Assembly (NCBI GenBank): GCA_035570055.1
Contig: DATMLM010000099.1
Coordinates: forward strand, 1 to 64,000
DNA length: 64,000 bases
Origin: DASRDS01 sp035570055
GTDB taxonomy: Bacteria > Gemmatimonadota > Gemmatimonadetes > Gemmatimonadales > Gemmatimonadaceae
Direction: 5' to 3'
Each line of letters opens with the position of its first letter. Within the stretch, counting starts at the first letter, position 1. Position numbers and translations under genes: made by a program. Positions 33,173 to 41,904 of this stretch are shown here, one piece after another. The notes under the pieces are model-generated. The model did no database searches. It saw only the letters and a program-made list of their open reading frames with translations, and had not been told where the DNA came from.

Positions 33173-33547
33173 ATGACCTCCAAGACGAGTGCGACCTGGT
33201 TTCGCTGGAACGACATGCCGAAGGAAACGCTGTCGGACACCCTCGCGCGCCGACTGATCACGGGCGATCAGATGATGCTGGCGCACGTGTACCTGAAGAA
33301 GGGATGCGTGGTGCCGAAGCACGCGCATCACAACGAGCAACTCACCTACATTCTCGAAGGCGCGCTCCAGTTCACGCTCGGCGAGAATCAGGACGAGCAG
33401 GTGCTCGTCAAAGCAGGCGAGGTTCTGCTGATCCCGTCGAACCTGCCGCACATGGCGGTCGCGGTCGAGGATACGCTCGACGTCGACGTCTTTTCGCCGC
33501 CGCGGCAGGACTGGATCGACAAGACCGACTCCTATCTCCGCCGCTAG
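33173..33547 (+). CDS. Small cupin-domain protein
   Basis: The 124-residue single-domain cupin has motif 1 with PKHAHHNEQLTYILEGALQF (two His and Glu metal ligands) and motif 2 with VLLIPSNLPHMAVA. Cupins of this type are metal-dependent dioxygenase or sugar-binding folds; none of their activities can be assigned here. ATG 33173 is the start used. The stop codon lies inside the first codons of the CbiA gene as I place it, which suggests coupling. Confidence 0.82.
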   Translation: MTSKTSATWFRWNDMPKETLSDTLARRLITGDQMMLAHVYLKKGCVVPKHAHHNEQLTYILEGALQFTLGENQDEQVLVKAGEVLLIPSNLPHMAVAVEDTLDVDVFSPPRQDWIDKTDSYLRR

Positions 33548-34832
33548 AATCGCCTTTGCCGCCCCGGCCAGCGGGTCGGGGAAAACCACCGTCGCGGTCG
33601 GAGTGATGCGGGCGCTTGTCGCTCGCGGGTTGTCTGTGGCTCCGTTCAAGATCGGGCCGGACTACATCGACCCATCGCACCACCGCGCGGCGGCGGGGCG
33701 ACCATCGCGCTCGCTCGACACCTGGCTCCTCTCCGGTGATGCGGTCCTTTCCGTCTTCGCCCGGGGAGCAGCTGGTGCCGATATCGCGATCATCGAGGGC
33801 GTCATGGGCCTGTTTGACGGACGCGCGGGCCCACCGCCCTCGGGATCGACCGCCGAAGTCGCCACGCTGCTGCAGGCACCGATCATCCTGGTGCTCGACG
33901 CCCGCGCGATGGCACAGACCGCGGGCGCCATTGTCCTTGGCCTGACCAGCGCCGCTCCCGGTGTCCGCATCGCTGGCGTCATCCTCAATCGCGTGGCCGG
34001 CGCGGGGCACGCGGCCATGTGCCGCACGGCAATCGAGGATATGGCGGGCGTACCCGTTCTCGGATGGCTGCCGCGGGATCCCGCGATCGGCGTGCCCGAA
34101 CGGCATCTCGGGCTCATGCAGGCTGAGGAGCAGACCGTCGATTTCGATCGGCTCGTTGGTCTCGTCAACGCGCACATCGATCTCGATGCCCTGCTCGACA
34201 TCGCCCGAACAGCCCCCGCGCTGAGCGTCGACCTACCGGCCGCGGTCGTGTCGGGCCCGCGCGCGGTGATCGGCGTCGCGAGGGATGCCGCGTTCAGTTT
34301 CTACTACGAAGACAGCCTCGATTTGCTCCGGGCGCACGGCGCCGAGATCAAGTTCTTTTCGCCGCTGACGGACGCCGCGCCCCCGGAGGATGCCGGCCTG
34401 CTCTATTTCGGCGGCGGATATCCCGAGCTGCACGCGGCGGCCCTGGCGGGCAACGCATCGATGATCGAGGCGGTTCGCGCGTTCCGCGGCAAGATCTACG
34501 CGGAATGCGGAGGCCTCATGTACCTCTGCGAAGGCATGGCGGGAGTCATTCCGGCCGTCGCCGAGATGAGCCCAAAGCTGACCCTGGGATATCGCGAGCT
34601 CGAGGCGCTCGGTGATTCACCGCTCGCCGCCGCAGGCCAACGGTTGCGCGGGCACGAATTTCACTATTCGACGATTACGAGTCGTCAACCCTTGCCACCC
34701 GCCTATCGGCTCAGCGACGGCCGCACCGAGGGTGTGCTCACGGAAAACGTTCTGGCATCGTACGTTCACGTGCATTTGGGCAGCGATCCGGGGCTCGCCG
34801 AACGGTTAGTTAACGCCGCGGCAGCGCGTTAA
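33534..34832 (+). CDS. cbiA: Cobyrinate a,c-diamide synthase (CbiA/CobB)
   Basis: The protein carries the P-loop AAPASGSGKTT, then VAPFKIGPDYIDPSHH, the ATP site IIEGVMGLFDG, and a C-terminal class I glutamine amidotransferase with nucleophile Cys in YAECGGLMYL and the His in GHEFHYS. It amidates cobyrinate in cobalamin synthesis. The P-loop lies before the first canonical start (GTG 33603). The frame opens at 33432 and has no ATG, GTG or TTG before it. ATC 33534 gives an N-terminus SAARIAFAAPASG matching family ends. No other cobalamin gene is visible in the window. Confidence 0.85.
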   Translation: MSAARIAFAAPASGSGKTTVAVGVMRALVARGLSVAPFKIGPDYIDPSHHRAAAGRPSRSLDTWLLSGDAVLSVFARGAAGADIAIIEGVMGLFDGRAGPPPSGSTAEVATLLQAPIILVLDARAMAQTAGAIVLGLTSAAPGVRIAGVILNRVAGAGHAAMCRTAIEDMAGVPVLGWLPRDPAIGVPERHLGLMQAEEQTVDFDRLVGLVNAHIDLDALLDIARTAPALSVDLPAAVVSGPRAVIGVARDAAFSFYYEDSLDLLRAHGAEIKFFSPLTDAAPPEDAGLLYFGGGYPELHAAALAGNASMIEAVRAFRGKIYAECGGLMYLCEGMAGVIPAVAEMSPKLTLGYRELEALGDSPLAAAGQRLRGHEFHYSTITSRQPLPPAYRLSDGRTEGVLTENVLASYVHVHLGSDPGLAERLVNAAAAR

Positions 34833-34853
34833 CGCCGCGCAAAGAGCGGTCGT

Positions 34854-34877
34854 CTGAAGGGGAACATCACCCTTCAG
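34854..34877 (+). promoter_or_regulatory. Hairpin overlapping the Shine-Dalgarno of the next gene
   Basis: CTGAAGGG (34854-34861) and CCCTTCAG (34870-34877) are perfect 8-bp arms around an 8-nt loop. The right arm ends inside AGGAG (34876-34880), the Shine-Dalgarno for GTG 34887, so the folded mRNA would hide part of the ribosome site. No T-run follows. It may act as a translational control stem or as a stem ending the cbiA transcript. Confidence 0.5.
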
Positions 34878-34886
34878 GAGACCCAA

Positions 34887-35648
34887 GTGCTGAGGAACCT
34901 GTGCGCTGTGCTCGTTGTGATCGCCGTTGCGGGTTGTAGTGGAAGTACTGGCCCCGCGGGCCCCGCTGGGCCGGCTCTGACCGGTGCGTGGACCGGCTTC
35001 GTGTCGCTCCACGACGAGTACGGCGGGCCGCTGGCGAGCGACTCCGGGGTCACGGTGACGGCTTCGCCTGGCACCGCCTCCAGTATCACGACGGCGGATG
35101 GCGCCTGGACCCTCTCAGGTCTCAAGACGGGTGTCTATACCGTGACGTTCGCGGGTTCGGGCATGGGCACGTTCATTCGTGACGCCGGGCAGTTCGTCGG
35201 CGGCGGCACCATCGAAATCGCGACCGTGAACTTCTCGCAACAGTCGACGGGTGTCATCATCAACCTGGCGCTCGCGTTCAATGCGGCCCAGGACACGTTG
35301 TACGCCACGGGAACGGTCAATCAGCCGGCCGTCACCGGCTATCCGCGATACATTCGCCTCTTCTATAGCGGCGCGGCCAGCGTCGGCCCGGCCGTCGCGA
35401 ATTACACCGTGACCGGCCCAGTCGCCGGTACCGCGTACCGTGTGGTGCACACGAACTTCTCGATCGCGATTACCGGCGCCGACCTCGCCGGGTTGCAGCA
35501 CGCGTTCGCGTCGGGCTCGACGGTCAATGCGGTCGCCTACGGAGACAGTTTTTACAACAACTCGTACACCGATACGACGACCGGCAAAACGGTGTACCCG
35601 AACGTCGGCCCCACGGCTTCCAACGTAGTCCAGTTCGTGATGCCCTAG
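34887..35648 (+). CDS. Secreted lipoprotein with collagen-like start, unknown function
   Basis: The 253-residue protein starts at GTG 34887 with Shine-Dalgarno AGGAG 7 bases upstream. It has a lipoprotein signal (VVIAVAGC), a short Gly-Pro-Ala collagen-like stretch (GPAGPAGPA) and a beta-sandwich like carboxypeptidase-regulatory domains (about 38-100, GAWTLSGLKTGVYTVTFAGSG). A second beta-rich part follows (about 115-250) with several Tyr and Thr repeats. It may be an adhesive or extracellular-matrix-like surface protein. No family is recognised. Confidence 0.6.
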   Translation: MLRNLCAVLVVIAVAGCSGSTGPAGPAGPALTGAWTGFVSLHDEYGGPLASDSGVTVTASPGTASSITTADGAWTLSGLKTGVYTVTFAGSGMGTFIRDAGQFVGGGTIEIATVNFSQQSTGVIINLALAFNAAQDTLYATGTVNQPAVTGYPRYIRLFYSGAASVGPAVANYTVTGPVAGTAYRVVHTNFSIAITGADLAGLQHAFASGSTVNAVAYGDSFYNNSYTDTTTGKTVYPNVGPTASNVVQFVMP

Positions 35649-35660
35649 TACGTTTCGGAT

Positions 35661-36185
35661 GTGATACAAGAAGGCGCCTGGTTCGACCGAACATGGACGT
35701 TCGAGTTGCCAGTAACGGCGTTTCCCGCCGTGCTGGAGCGCCTGCGAGGGACGGCAGCGAGAATGGCGGAGCTGATCGTTGGGGCGACCGACGATCAGCT
35801 CCGCTGGCACGATCCCAACGCCTGGTCCGCGAAACGCCACTTGGGCCACCTCGACGATCTGCATGCGCTCGACGAGCGTCGCCTGCGCGAATACGTATCG
35901 GGCGCCGCAACCCTCTCGGCAGCCGATCGCACGAATCGTCTAACCTACGAGACCGATCACGATGCGATGCCGGCCGCGGCAATCATCGCGCGCTTTCGTG
36001 CGCATCGCGCCGGGTTGGTAGCCGAGATGGATGCGCTGTCGGAGCCACAGGTCTCGGCTACCGCGCTACACCCGCGGCTCCAACGGCAATTGCGTCTCAT
36101 CGATTGGGCGTATTTCGTGGCCGAGCACGATGACCATCACTTGGCGGCGGCCAGGCAAGCGCTCAGTCGCCCTTCTCGTACTTGA
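35661..36185 (+). CDS. DinB-family protein
   Basis: The 174-residue protein is a four-helix bundle of the DinB/YfiT group. A metal triad is visible in HLGHLDDLHALDERRL and in the C-terminal HDDHH. Members include thiol transferases using bacillithiol or glutathione, and some stress proteins. The particular activity is unknown. It starts at GTG 35661 and overlaps the dodecin gene tail to tail by 23 bp. Confidence 0.82.
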   Translation: MIQEGAWFDRTWTFELPVTAFPAVLERLRGTAARMAELIVGATDDQLRWHDPNAWSAKRHLGHLDDLHALDERRLREYVSGAATLSAADRTNRLTYETDHDAMPAAAIIARFRAHRAGLVAEMDALSEPQVSATALHPRLQRQLRLIDWAYFVAEHDDHHLAAARQALSRPSRT

Positions 36186-36378
36186 ACGAGAGCCGCACTT
36201 TCGCGCGATAGCTCTCGATCTTCCCGTCCTTGAGGTGAATGTCGAGCTCCGACACTTCGGCCACGCGGAGATCGCGCAGCGTCTCGCTTGCGCGTTCGAT
36301 GGCGGCTTTCGCGGCTTTCTCCCACGATTCCGTCGACGTGCCGATCAGTTCGATGACCTTGTAGACGCTCTCCGGCAT
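36163..36378 (-). CDS. Dodecin (flavin-binding protein)
   Basis: The 71-residue protein is full length for dodecin, a dodecameric flavin-storage protein. The family pattern VYKVIELIGTSTESWEKAAKAAIERASETLRDLRVAEV is visible across it, including the flavin-stacking Trp in ESWEKA. It buffers free FMN and riboflavin. A strong Shine-Dalgarno (GAGGAGGAG) lies 5 to 7 bases before ATG 36378. It lies 17 bp downstream of the alpha/beta hydrolase gene and may share its transcript. Confidence 0.93.
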   Translation of the reverse strand: MPESVYKVIELIGTSTESWEKAAKAAIERASETLRDLRVAEVSELDIHLKDGKIESYRAKVRLSFKYEKGD

Positions 36379-36395
36379 ACGTGCTCCTCCTCAGG

Positions 36396-37013
36396 TTATA
36401 GGTCCCACGACGCGACAGCCTGCGCGAGCTCGCCCATTACTTCGTTATCGGTCCGACCCGAGCGCTTGAGCACGTGAAATCCGTGGTCGGCGCCGTCGAT
36501 CACATGGAGTGTCGCCCGCGAACCAAGCGACTCGCCAATCGGCCGCAGCAGATCCAGCGGAGCGAACTCGTCGCGCGTGCCCTGGAGAAACAGCATCGGC
36601 ACGGCGACTTTCGCTAGATGGTCGGCACGTGCAGTGCCAGGCCGGCCCGGCGGGTGCAGCGGGAACCCGAAAAACACGATCCCTTTGACGTCCCTGAGCA
36701 CGCCTTCCGCGGCGGCCTGCGACGTCATCCGTCCGCCAAAGGACTTCCCGCCGGCCAACAATGGCAGCTCCGGCGCGGCCTGCCGCGCGACCTCAGCAGC
36801 GGCGGCCACGCGCTCGTGCAGTACGGGCGCTGCATCCTGACGGCTCTTCCGCTGCTCCATGTACGGGAACTCGTAGCGCAGTGTCGCGACACCGACGGTC
36901 GCGAGCAGCGCGGCGAGCTTCTCCATAAAGGGATGTCGCATCCCCGCCCCGGCGCCGTGCGCGAGCGTCAACATCCGGTGCGCGTTCGGCGGCCGCACGA
37001 GGAGCGTCTCCAT
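36396..37013 (-). CDS. Small alpha/beta hydrolase (dienelactone hydrolase/KANL3-Tex30-like)
   Basis: The 205-residue protein has the alpha/beta hydrolase core: oxyanion region LTLAHGAGAGMRHPFM, nucleophile elbow GGKSFGGRM, acid region FLQGTRDEFA and catalytic His in GADHGFHVL. It lacks a signal peptide and is cytoplasmic. The short Tex30/KANL3 class is poorly characterised; esterase activity is a guess. It lies upstream of dodecin on the same strand, 17 bp away. Confidence 0.85.
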   Translation of the reverse strand: METLLVRPPNAHRMLTLAHGAGAGMRHPFMEKLAALLATVGVATLRYEFPYMEQRKSRQDAAPVLHERVAAAAEVARQAAPELPLLAGGKSFGGRMTSQAAAEGVLRDVKGIVFFGFPLHPPGRPGTARADHLAKVAVPMLFLQGTRDEFAPLDLLRPIGESLGSRATLHVIDGADHGFHVLKRSGRTDNEVMGELAQAVASWDL

Positions 37014-37030
37014 GGCAGGAGACTAGTACG

Positions 37031-39352
37031 CTAGTTCCCCGCGTGAAACAAGTACGTCGCCTTGACGAAGAATCCGTCCGACGTGCGGTGGAGGCCCGTG
37101 AAGTTGAACGAATACGGTTCGGTATACCCGCTGCCGTAGCCGACGAAGAACACCGTGCCCGGCGTTGGCTGATAGGAGAACAGCCAACTCCCGCTGACCA
37201 CGTTCGAGGTCGTCTTGAGCTGCGGCTCATAGACCCCGGCCGAATTCTTGATCAACAGCGGATCATTGGTTCTCCCATCATCCCGAAGCGCCGCCACCCA
37301 GGACGCTTCGTACTGACCGATAAATCGCACAAAAATGGGCCGTGAGATCTGGTACGCGGCCTCGATGTACGGCACGCGCTGCACCGCGACCTGCGTGTTG
37401 TCAGACCGCCGGACGAACTGCAGCTGCGAGTAGATGAGCGAGATGCGGCCCTTGGAGGTCGGCCGCCAATCTATCGTCGAGTTCACCACGAAGATCCAGG
37501 CGGACGACCACTCGTAGAAATTGTCGTCGTATCCCGTGACCGTCGAAAAGGATGCATCGAAATGAGACCACCGGGGTGTCGTAAACCCCGTGACGATATC
37601 CAGGTTCGGGATGTGCGGCGTTCCGACGAACGGCACCGTGTCGATCCCGGTCGGCGTCCGTTTCGCGACATAGTAATTCGCGTAGAGCGCGGGATCGTAC
37701 CCGAAATTCTCGACGAAGGCGTCGGCGTTCAGCGTCCAGCCACCGTGCAGCGTGACGTTATTGCTGAAGTGCCACTTGATGTCTTCGGCCCGGTGCCCGC
37801 GCAGGAATTGGGGATACTCCCACACTTGAATCGGCGAGAAGTCGAACGTGTAGCTCTGGATCAGCGCCCCCGGCTTCCCATAGAACGTGAGCGCATTGTC
37901 GAGCGTGCTCGACACGATACCCGTGCGGGGAATGAATCCGCTCTGGTCGACGAAGCTCGAGTCGATGCCCGACAGCTCGTAGCGGAGCGACCAGTGCCGG
38001 CCGTTGCGCTCGAAGAGCCCGTCCCAGAGCGGCGCGACAGCGTGAATGCTGTCGGACCGCGTGCTGCTCACGACACCCTGGAGCCGGATATCATAGATCT
38101 TGCCGAACACGATGCGCGTGTCGGCGCCCACCACGTGATTGTACCACGGGCCGTCTTCGCGGTCGGTCGCAATGAGGCCAACCGTCGAGCCACCACCCAG
38201 GTTGTGCTTGACGCGCAGGATATCGAATACGGGATTGTCCTTCCCGTTCGCCGACTCGTTCCCTGCATCGACCGACGACAAGAAGCCGATGCTCGAGCCG
38301 GCGACCTCGCCGGTGAGCTTGACCGCTGCGTCCGGCTGAATGATCGAGCGCGTGTACACGAGCGTGTTCGGCGTATCGAACTGTTCCAGGCCGTCGAAGA
38401 AGAATGGCCGCTTCTCGGGGTACGACAGCGCGACACGCGGATCGAATTGCAGCTGCGGCACGTCGGACTCGATCTGCGAAAAATCGGGCTTGATCGTCCC
38501 GTTCAAGGTGAGATTATCGGTCACACCCCAACGCACGTTGCCGCCGGGCGACAAGGGCTCGACGCTATACTTCCAACCCGTCGGCGTCGGGTTCCCGTTG
38601 ATGTGCGAGGTCAGCTCGGGATTGAGATCGAGCACCAACCCTCTCGTAATCCCGGCGAGGCCCTCCAGCGTGCCGAACTGCCCAATAAACGACGTATTCG
38701 CGAGCCGCGCGGGCGCCCACGTGTCTTCGTCGCCGGAGTGCTGAACCTGGCGCACGATATTGATGCCCCAGCGCTGCTGGCTGCCCGAGCTGAAGCTCAC
38801 GCTCGCGAACGGAATGCGCACCGTCACTTCGTACCCGAACGGCGTGACGTGGCCCTTCGACTGGTACGTGTAGTCGGTACTCAGGCTGACCGTATCGCGA
38901 TTGGTCACCGCGGCCGCCCCGGTCGAGGCCAGACTGTGGATGCCCTCGCTCAGAATGCCATCGGCCTGAATCCCAAGCGGATTGACCCCGAATACGTAGG
39001 CGCGGTGGTGATCGTGCGACGTGTCCAGAAAAATCTGGACATAGTCATCGGCCGTGATCTTGTCACGATCGGCCAGCGTCGCGTGCACCGCGCCGTGGGC
39101 CTCGTACGCGCGAATGCCGAAGTACAACGCATCGCGCGTGTACATCACGAGCACCACGGTCGAATCCGCCGCCGGAACGCCGTCGACCGGGAGGTATTGG
39201 GAGAAGCCACGAAGGCGTGCCGCGCGATCCCACGGCGGTGCGTCCAGAGACGCCTCGAGTGGAACCGGGACCTCGACTCGTGGCACGCGCACGGCCAACT
39301 GGCCCGCGCGGCCATCATAGATCTGCAGTAGCAATAAAAGTGGCGCGATCAT
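37031..39352 (-). CDS. DUF5916/CBM9-like outer-membrane barrel protein
   Basis: The 773-residue protein starts with a signal peptide (MIAPLLLLLQ), then a CBM9-like beta-sandwich (about 30-220; EASLDAPPWDRAARLRGFSQ, ADDYVQIFLDTSHDHHRAYVFGVNP), then a long beta-rich region ending in a terminal aromatic stretch (FFVKATYLFHAGN). This is the DUF5916 architecture common in Gemmatimonadota and Bacteroidota, annotated as carbohydrate-binding hydrolase-like, with the barrel probably inserted in the outer membrane. Activity is not shown. The start ATG has no clear Shine-Dalgarno and touches a 6-bp hairpin. Confidence 0.82.
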   Translation of the reverse strand: MIAPLLLLLQIYDGRAGQLAVRVPRVEVPVPLEASLDAPPWDRAARLRGFSQYLPVDGVPAADSTVVLVMYTRDALYFGIRAYEAHGAVHATLADRDKITADDYVQIFLDTSHDHHRAYVFGVNPLGIQADGILSEGIHSLASTGAAAVTNRDTVSLSTDYTYQSKGHVTPFGYEVTVRIPFASVSFSSGSQQRWGINIVRQVQHSGDEDTWAPARLANTSFIGQFGTLEGLAGITRGLVLDLNPELTSHINGNPTPTGWKYSVEPLSPGGNVRWGVTDNLTLNGTIKPDFSQIESDVPQLQFDPRVALSYPEKRPFFFDGLEQFDTPNTLVYTRSIIQPDAAVKLTGEVAGSSIGFLSSVDAGNESANGKDNPVFDILRVKHNLGGGSTVGLIATDREDGPWYNHVVGADTRIVFGKIYDIRLQGVVSSTRSDSIHAVAPLWDGLFERNGRHWSLRYELSGIDSSFVDQSGFIPRTGIVSSTLDNALTFYGKPGALIQSYTFDFSPIQVWEYPQFLRGHRAEDIKWHFSNNVTLHGGWTLNADAFVENFGYDPALYANYYVAKRTPTGIDTVPFVGTPHIPNLDIVTGFTTPRWSHFDASFSTVTGYDDNFYEWSSAWIFVVNSTIDWRPTSKGRISLIYSQLQFVRRSDNTQVAVQRVPYIEAAYQISRPIFVRFIGQYEASWVAALRDDGRTNDPLLIKNSAGVYEPQLKTTSNVVSGSWLFSYQPTPGTVFFVGYGSGYTEPYSFNFTGLHRTSDGFFVKATYLFHAGN

Positions 39353-39374
39353 GCCCGGGGAACGGATACCGGGC
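39353..39374 (-). promoter_or_regulatory. Hairpin abutting the DUF5916 start codon
   Basis: GCCCGG and CCGGGC form a perfect 6-bp stem with a 10-nt loop, ending exactly at the ATG of the DUF5916 gene at 39352. A second stem GCCAC-TTT-GTGGC lies at 39393-39405 and may end the upstream gene at 39420. The first stem may limit translation, as no Shine-Dalgarno is visible. Confidence 0.35.
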
Positions 39375-39419
39375 TGATCGATGTCCTACAAGCGCCACTT
39401 TGTGGCCAAATCTAGCTGT

Positions 39420-39869
39420 TTAGGAACACCACCACTTGGCCGCATCCGCCGCGTAGCCGACGCGCGGCAACACCTGCGCGGCCACGAGAGCGATCCCCCA
39501 GAGGACCATCACCATCGCCACGGCATGTCCACGCACCATGCGATGCTGCCAGGTCCACGCCACTGTCCACAGACCGCCGACGATGATGAGCAGCTCGGCG
39601 AACAAGTACGTGAACAGCCCGAACCCACAGGCGTGTCCGTACGGCCAGAAGTTGATGGCCGTCGCCAGCGCGAACACGAGCACAAATCGGCCACCCGTGC
39701 CGACGAGCATCGCGGTGCGTTCTTGCCGTTCGAGCGTCCGCTCGAGCGTGCGCCGCTCACTCGTGCGCCGAGCTTTGAGCTGGGCCGGGGACGGGACAGG
39801 GGGGAGGGGAGGAAGGCCGTCGAAGGCCCGCTCGATCTTTCTGAGCTCACTTGTCCAATTGATCGCCAT
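39420..39869 (-). CDS. Hypothetical membrane protein
   Basis: The 149-residue protein has a charged N-terminal part with an Arg/Glu-rich helix (KARRTSERRTLERTLERQE) and three membrane helices (about 58-75, 80-105 and 113-135). It resembles 2TM-type small inner-membrane proteins with a cytoplasmic tail, but no named family is seen. It is on the same strand as GH42 upstream and the DUF5916 gene downstream, separated by about 60 bp on each side. Confidence 0.68.
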   Translation of the reverse strand: MAINWTSELRKIERAFDGLPPLPPVPSPAQLKARRTSERRTLERTLERQERTAMLVGTGGRFVLVFALATAINFWPYGHACGFGLFTYLFAELLIIVGGLWTVAWTWQHRMVRGHAVAMVMVLWGIALVAAQVLPRVGYAADAAKWWCS

Positions 39870-39927
39870 TTACCTCTCCACGAGCATGCTCTTACTGACG
39901 ACTGGCGCGCGTGGGAGGTCGCGCGAT

Positions 39928-41904
39928 TTAGCGCTGATCGGACATCATGACTGCGACACCATACTGCTCCAGATGTACGGTGCTCATCCGCCGTTTTTCG
40001 AACACCGACCACATTGACCGAGGCAAAGTGACCTCCCGCGGGCGCGATGCGAAATTGATCAGCACAAAAACCTGCCTGCCATCCGCTCCCACGCGTCTCG
40101 TGACCTCAACGCTGTCTGGCACGGGGCCGAAGACCGGCTGGACGTGACTGACGCGCGCCATCCACTTGGCCGCGGTGTCAAGAGTGCTCGCATCGAGCAC
40201 GGTACCGATATATGTGATACGCCCCTTCCCGTATACCCGCGTCACCATTGCCGGCTGCCCATCGAGCCATCCGTTCGCGCGGCCATATCGCAACAGCGCC
40301 TGGTCCCCTGACAAGTACTCGGCCCAGACACTCGCCTTTCCGGAGGGCCGTAATGGCACCTCGTGCTCGAGCGCATAGTACTGCTCGACCCTGGCGCCCA
40401 GGGCCTCGCCGAGGAGTCCCGGCTGCCGCTGCGGCAACAACGCGTTGTATTCGTCCTTGAGGCCCGATCGGGGTCCAAGCACCAAATGGCCGCCACCGCG
40501 CACATAGTCCATGAGATGGCGCGCGAGCGTGTCCGGGATCACGTTGAGGCTCGGCGCGATGACGAGCCTGTAATCAGTCAACGGTGCATACGGGCTCACG
40601 ACATCCACCGACTGCGCCATGTGCCGCAGCACCCGATAATAGTCGCGGGCGACGAGTAGGGTGTTCCATTTATCCGTGTGCCTCTGCCACTCGATCGCCC
40701 AGCGACTCTCGTAATCGTTGAGCAGCGCCACAGGCGACACCACGCGCGTGTCACGAAATGCGTCCGACGCGTCAGCGAATTCTTTCGCGGTCCGTGCAAC
40801 CTCGGCCAGCAACGGCACTGGGCCGCCATCAGGACCGACGAGCGTTCCGTGAATCTCCTCTTGACCATTGAGCGCGCTGCGCCATTGCCAGTACGAGACT
40901 TCATCCGCGCCGTGGCCGACGGCATGCCAGGCCATCGCGCGGACCTCACCCTTGTCCAGTGAGTTATTGAGGTTCGACCAGTTGACGCTGCCGGGTTGTG
41001 TCTCGATCTCCCAGAAGTTCTGACGCAAGAGGCCCCGCATGGCGTCGTGACTCAGGCCATTCGTGATGGGATCGAGATGGCCCGAGCCGACATAGTCATC
41101 CCATGCGACGAGCGTCAGCGGCTTGCTCACCACATAGTGATCGAACGCATCGAACCCGAGCCCCATGAAATTCCCCGTGACGAACTGCCGCGGATCCACG
41201 TGCGCGCGAATCACGTCAATCTGATTGGTCACATAGTCCCGCCAGGTCGTCGTGACGAACCGCTTCCAGTCGAGCATGAGGCCGGGGTTGTGCTCGCCGA
41301 TGGGTATGGGAATCTCGTCCCATCGATCGTACGTCTGGCTCCAGTACGCGGCAGCCCAATGCGCATTCAATGAGTCGATGCTGCTGTACTTGCCGTGTAA
41401 CCAGTCCTGAAATTGCCGTCGTGTCAGGCTGTCGTACGACATGAACCCATAGCCGAACTCATTGTCGATCTGCCACCCGACGACATTGGGATCATGCCCA
41501 AATCGCTCGGCCATCACCTCGGCGATGCGCCGGCACAATTCCCGATACTTCGGCGAGCTCGACGACCCGTGCGCGCGATTCCCGTGCGTTGCGCGGATGC
41601 CGCTCTCGTCAACGCGCAACACCTCGGGATACTTCGCCGTCAACCAAGCCGGCGGCGCGGCCGAGGGCGTGCCGAGCACGACGGCGATATGGTGCTTCTC
41701 GAGGACCCGAATCGCGCGGTCCAGCCAGTCGAGCTCGAACTTCCCCTCGCTCGGCTCCATCGCGCTCCACGCGAATTCGCCGATCCGCGTCACGTTCATG
41801 TGCGCGTCTTCCATCATCCGCGCATCGGTCTCCCAGCGTACTTCCGGCCATTGCTCCGGGTACCAGTCGGCACCCATGAGCAACGCCGGCTGCATCAAGA
41901 GCAT
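39928..41904 (-). CDS. GH42 family beta-galactosidase
   Basis: The 658-residue protein has the GH42 TIM barrel. The acid/base Glu is in VGWQIDNEFGYG and the nucleophile Glu in QNFWEIETQPGSVNW. The A-domain begins GADWYPEQWPE and is followed by a trimerisation domain (about 385-600) and a C-terminal beta domain. It probably releases terminal galactose from galactosides. No signal peptide is visible at ATG 41904, so cytoplasmic action is likely. It overlaps the upstream membrane-protein gene by 10 bp, which supports an operon. Confidence 0.94.
   Translation of the reverse strand: MLLMQPALLMGADWYPEQWPEVRWETDARMMEDAHMNVTRIGEFAWSAMEPSEGKFELDWLDRAIRVLEKHHIAVVLGTPSAAPPAWLTAKYPEVLRVDESGIRATHGNRAHGSSSSPKYRELCRRIAEVMAERFGHDPNVVGWQIDNEFGYGFMSYDSLTRRQFQDWLHGKYSSIDSLNAHWAAAYWSQTYDRWDEIPIPIGEHNPGLMLDWKRFVTTTWRDYVTNQIDVIRAHVDPRQFVTGNFMGLGFDAFDHYVVSKPLTLVAWDDYVGSGHLDPITNGLSHDAMRGLLRQNFWEIETQPGSVNWSNLNNSLDKGEVRAMAWHAVGHGADEVSYWQWRSALNGQEEIHGTLVGPDGGPVPLLAEVARTAKEFADASDAFRDTRVVSPVALLNDYESRWAIEWQRHTDKWNTLLVARDYYRVLRHMAQSVDVVSPYAPLTDYRLVIAPSLNVIPDTLARHLMDYVRGGGHLVLGPRSGLKDEYNALLPQRQPGLLGEALGARVEQYYALEHEVPLRPSGKASVWAEYLSGDQALLRYGRANGWLDGQPAMVTRVYGKGRITYIGTVLDASTLDTAAKWMARVSHVQPVFGPVPDSVEVTRRVGADGRQVFVLINFASRPREVTLPRSMWSVFEKRRMSTVHLEQYGVAVMMSDQR

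Noticed and set aside
37562..39331. 589-codon open frame antisense to the DUF5916 gene
   Set aside because: The minus-strand frame has a clear family match, signal peptide and barrel. The plus-strand frame is Arg/Asp-rich and typical of GC-rich antisense shadows.
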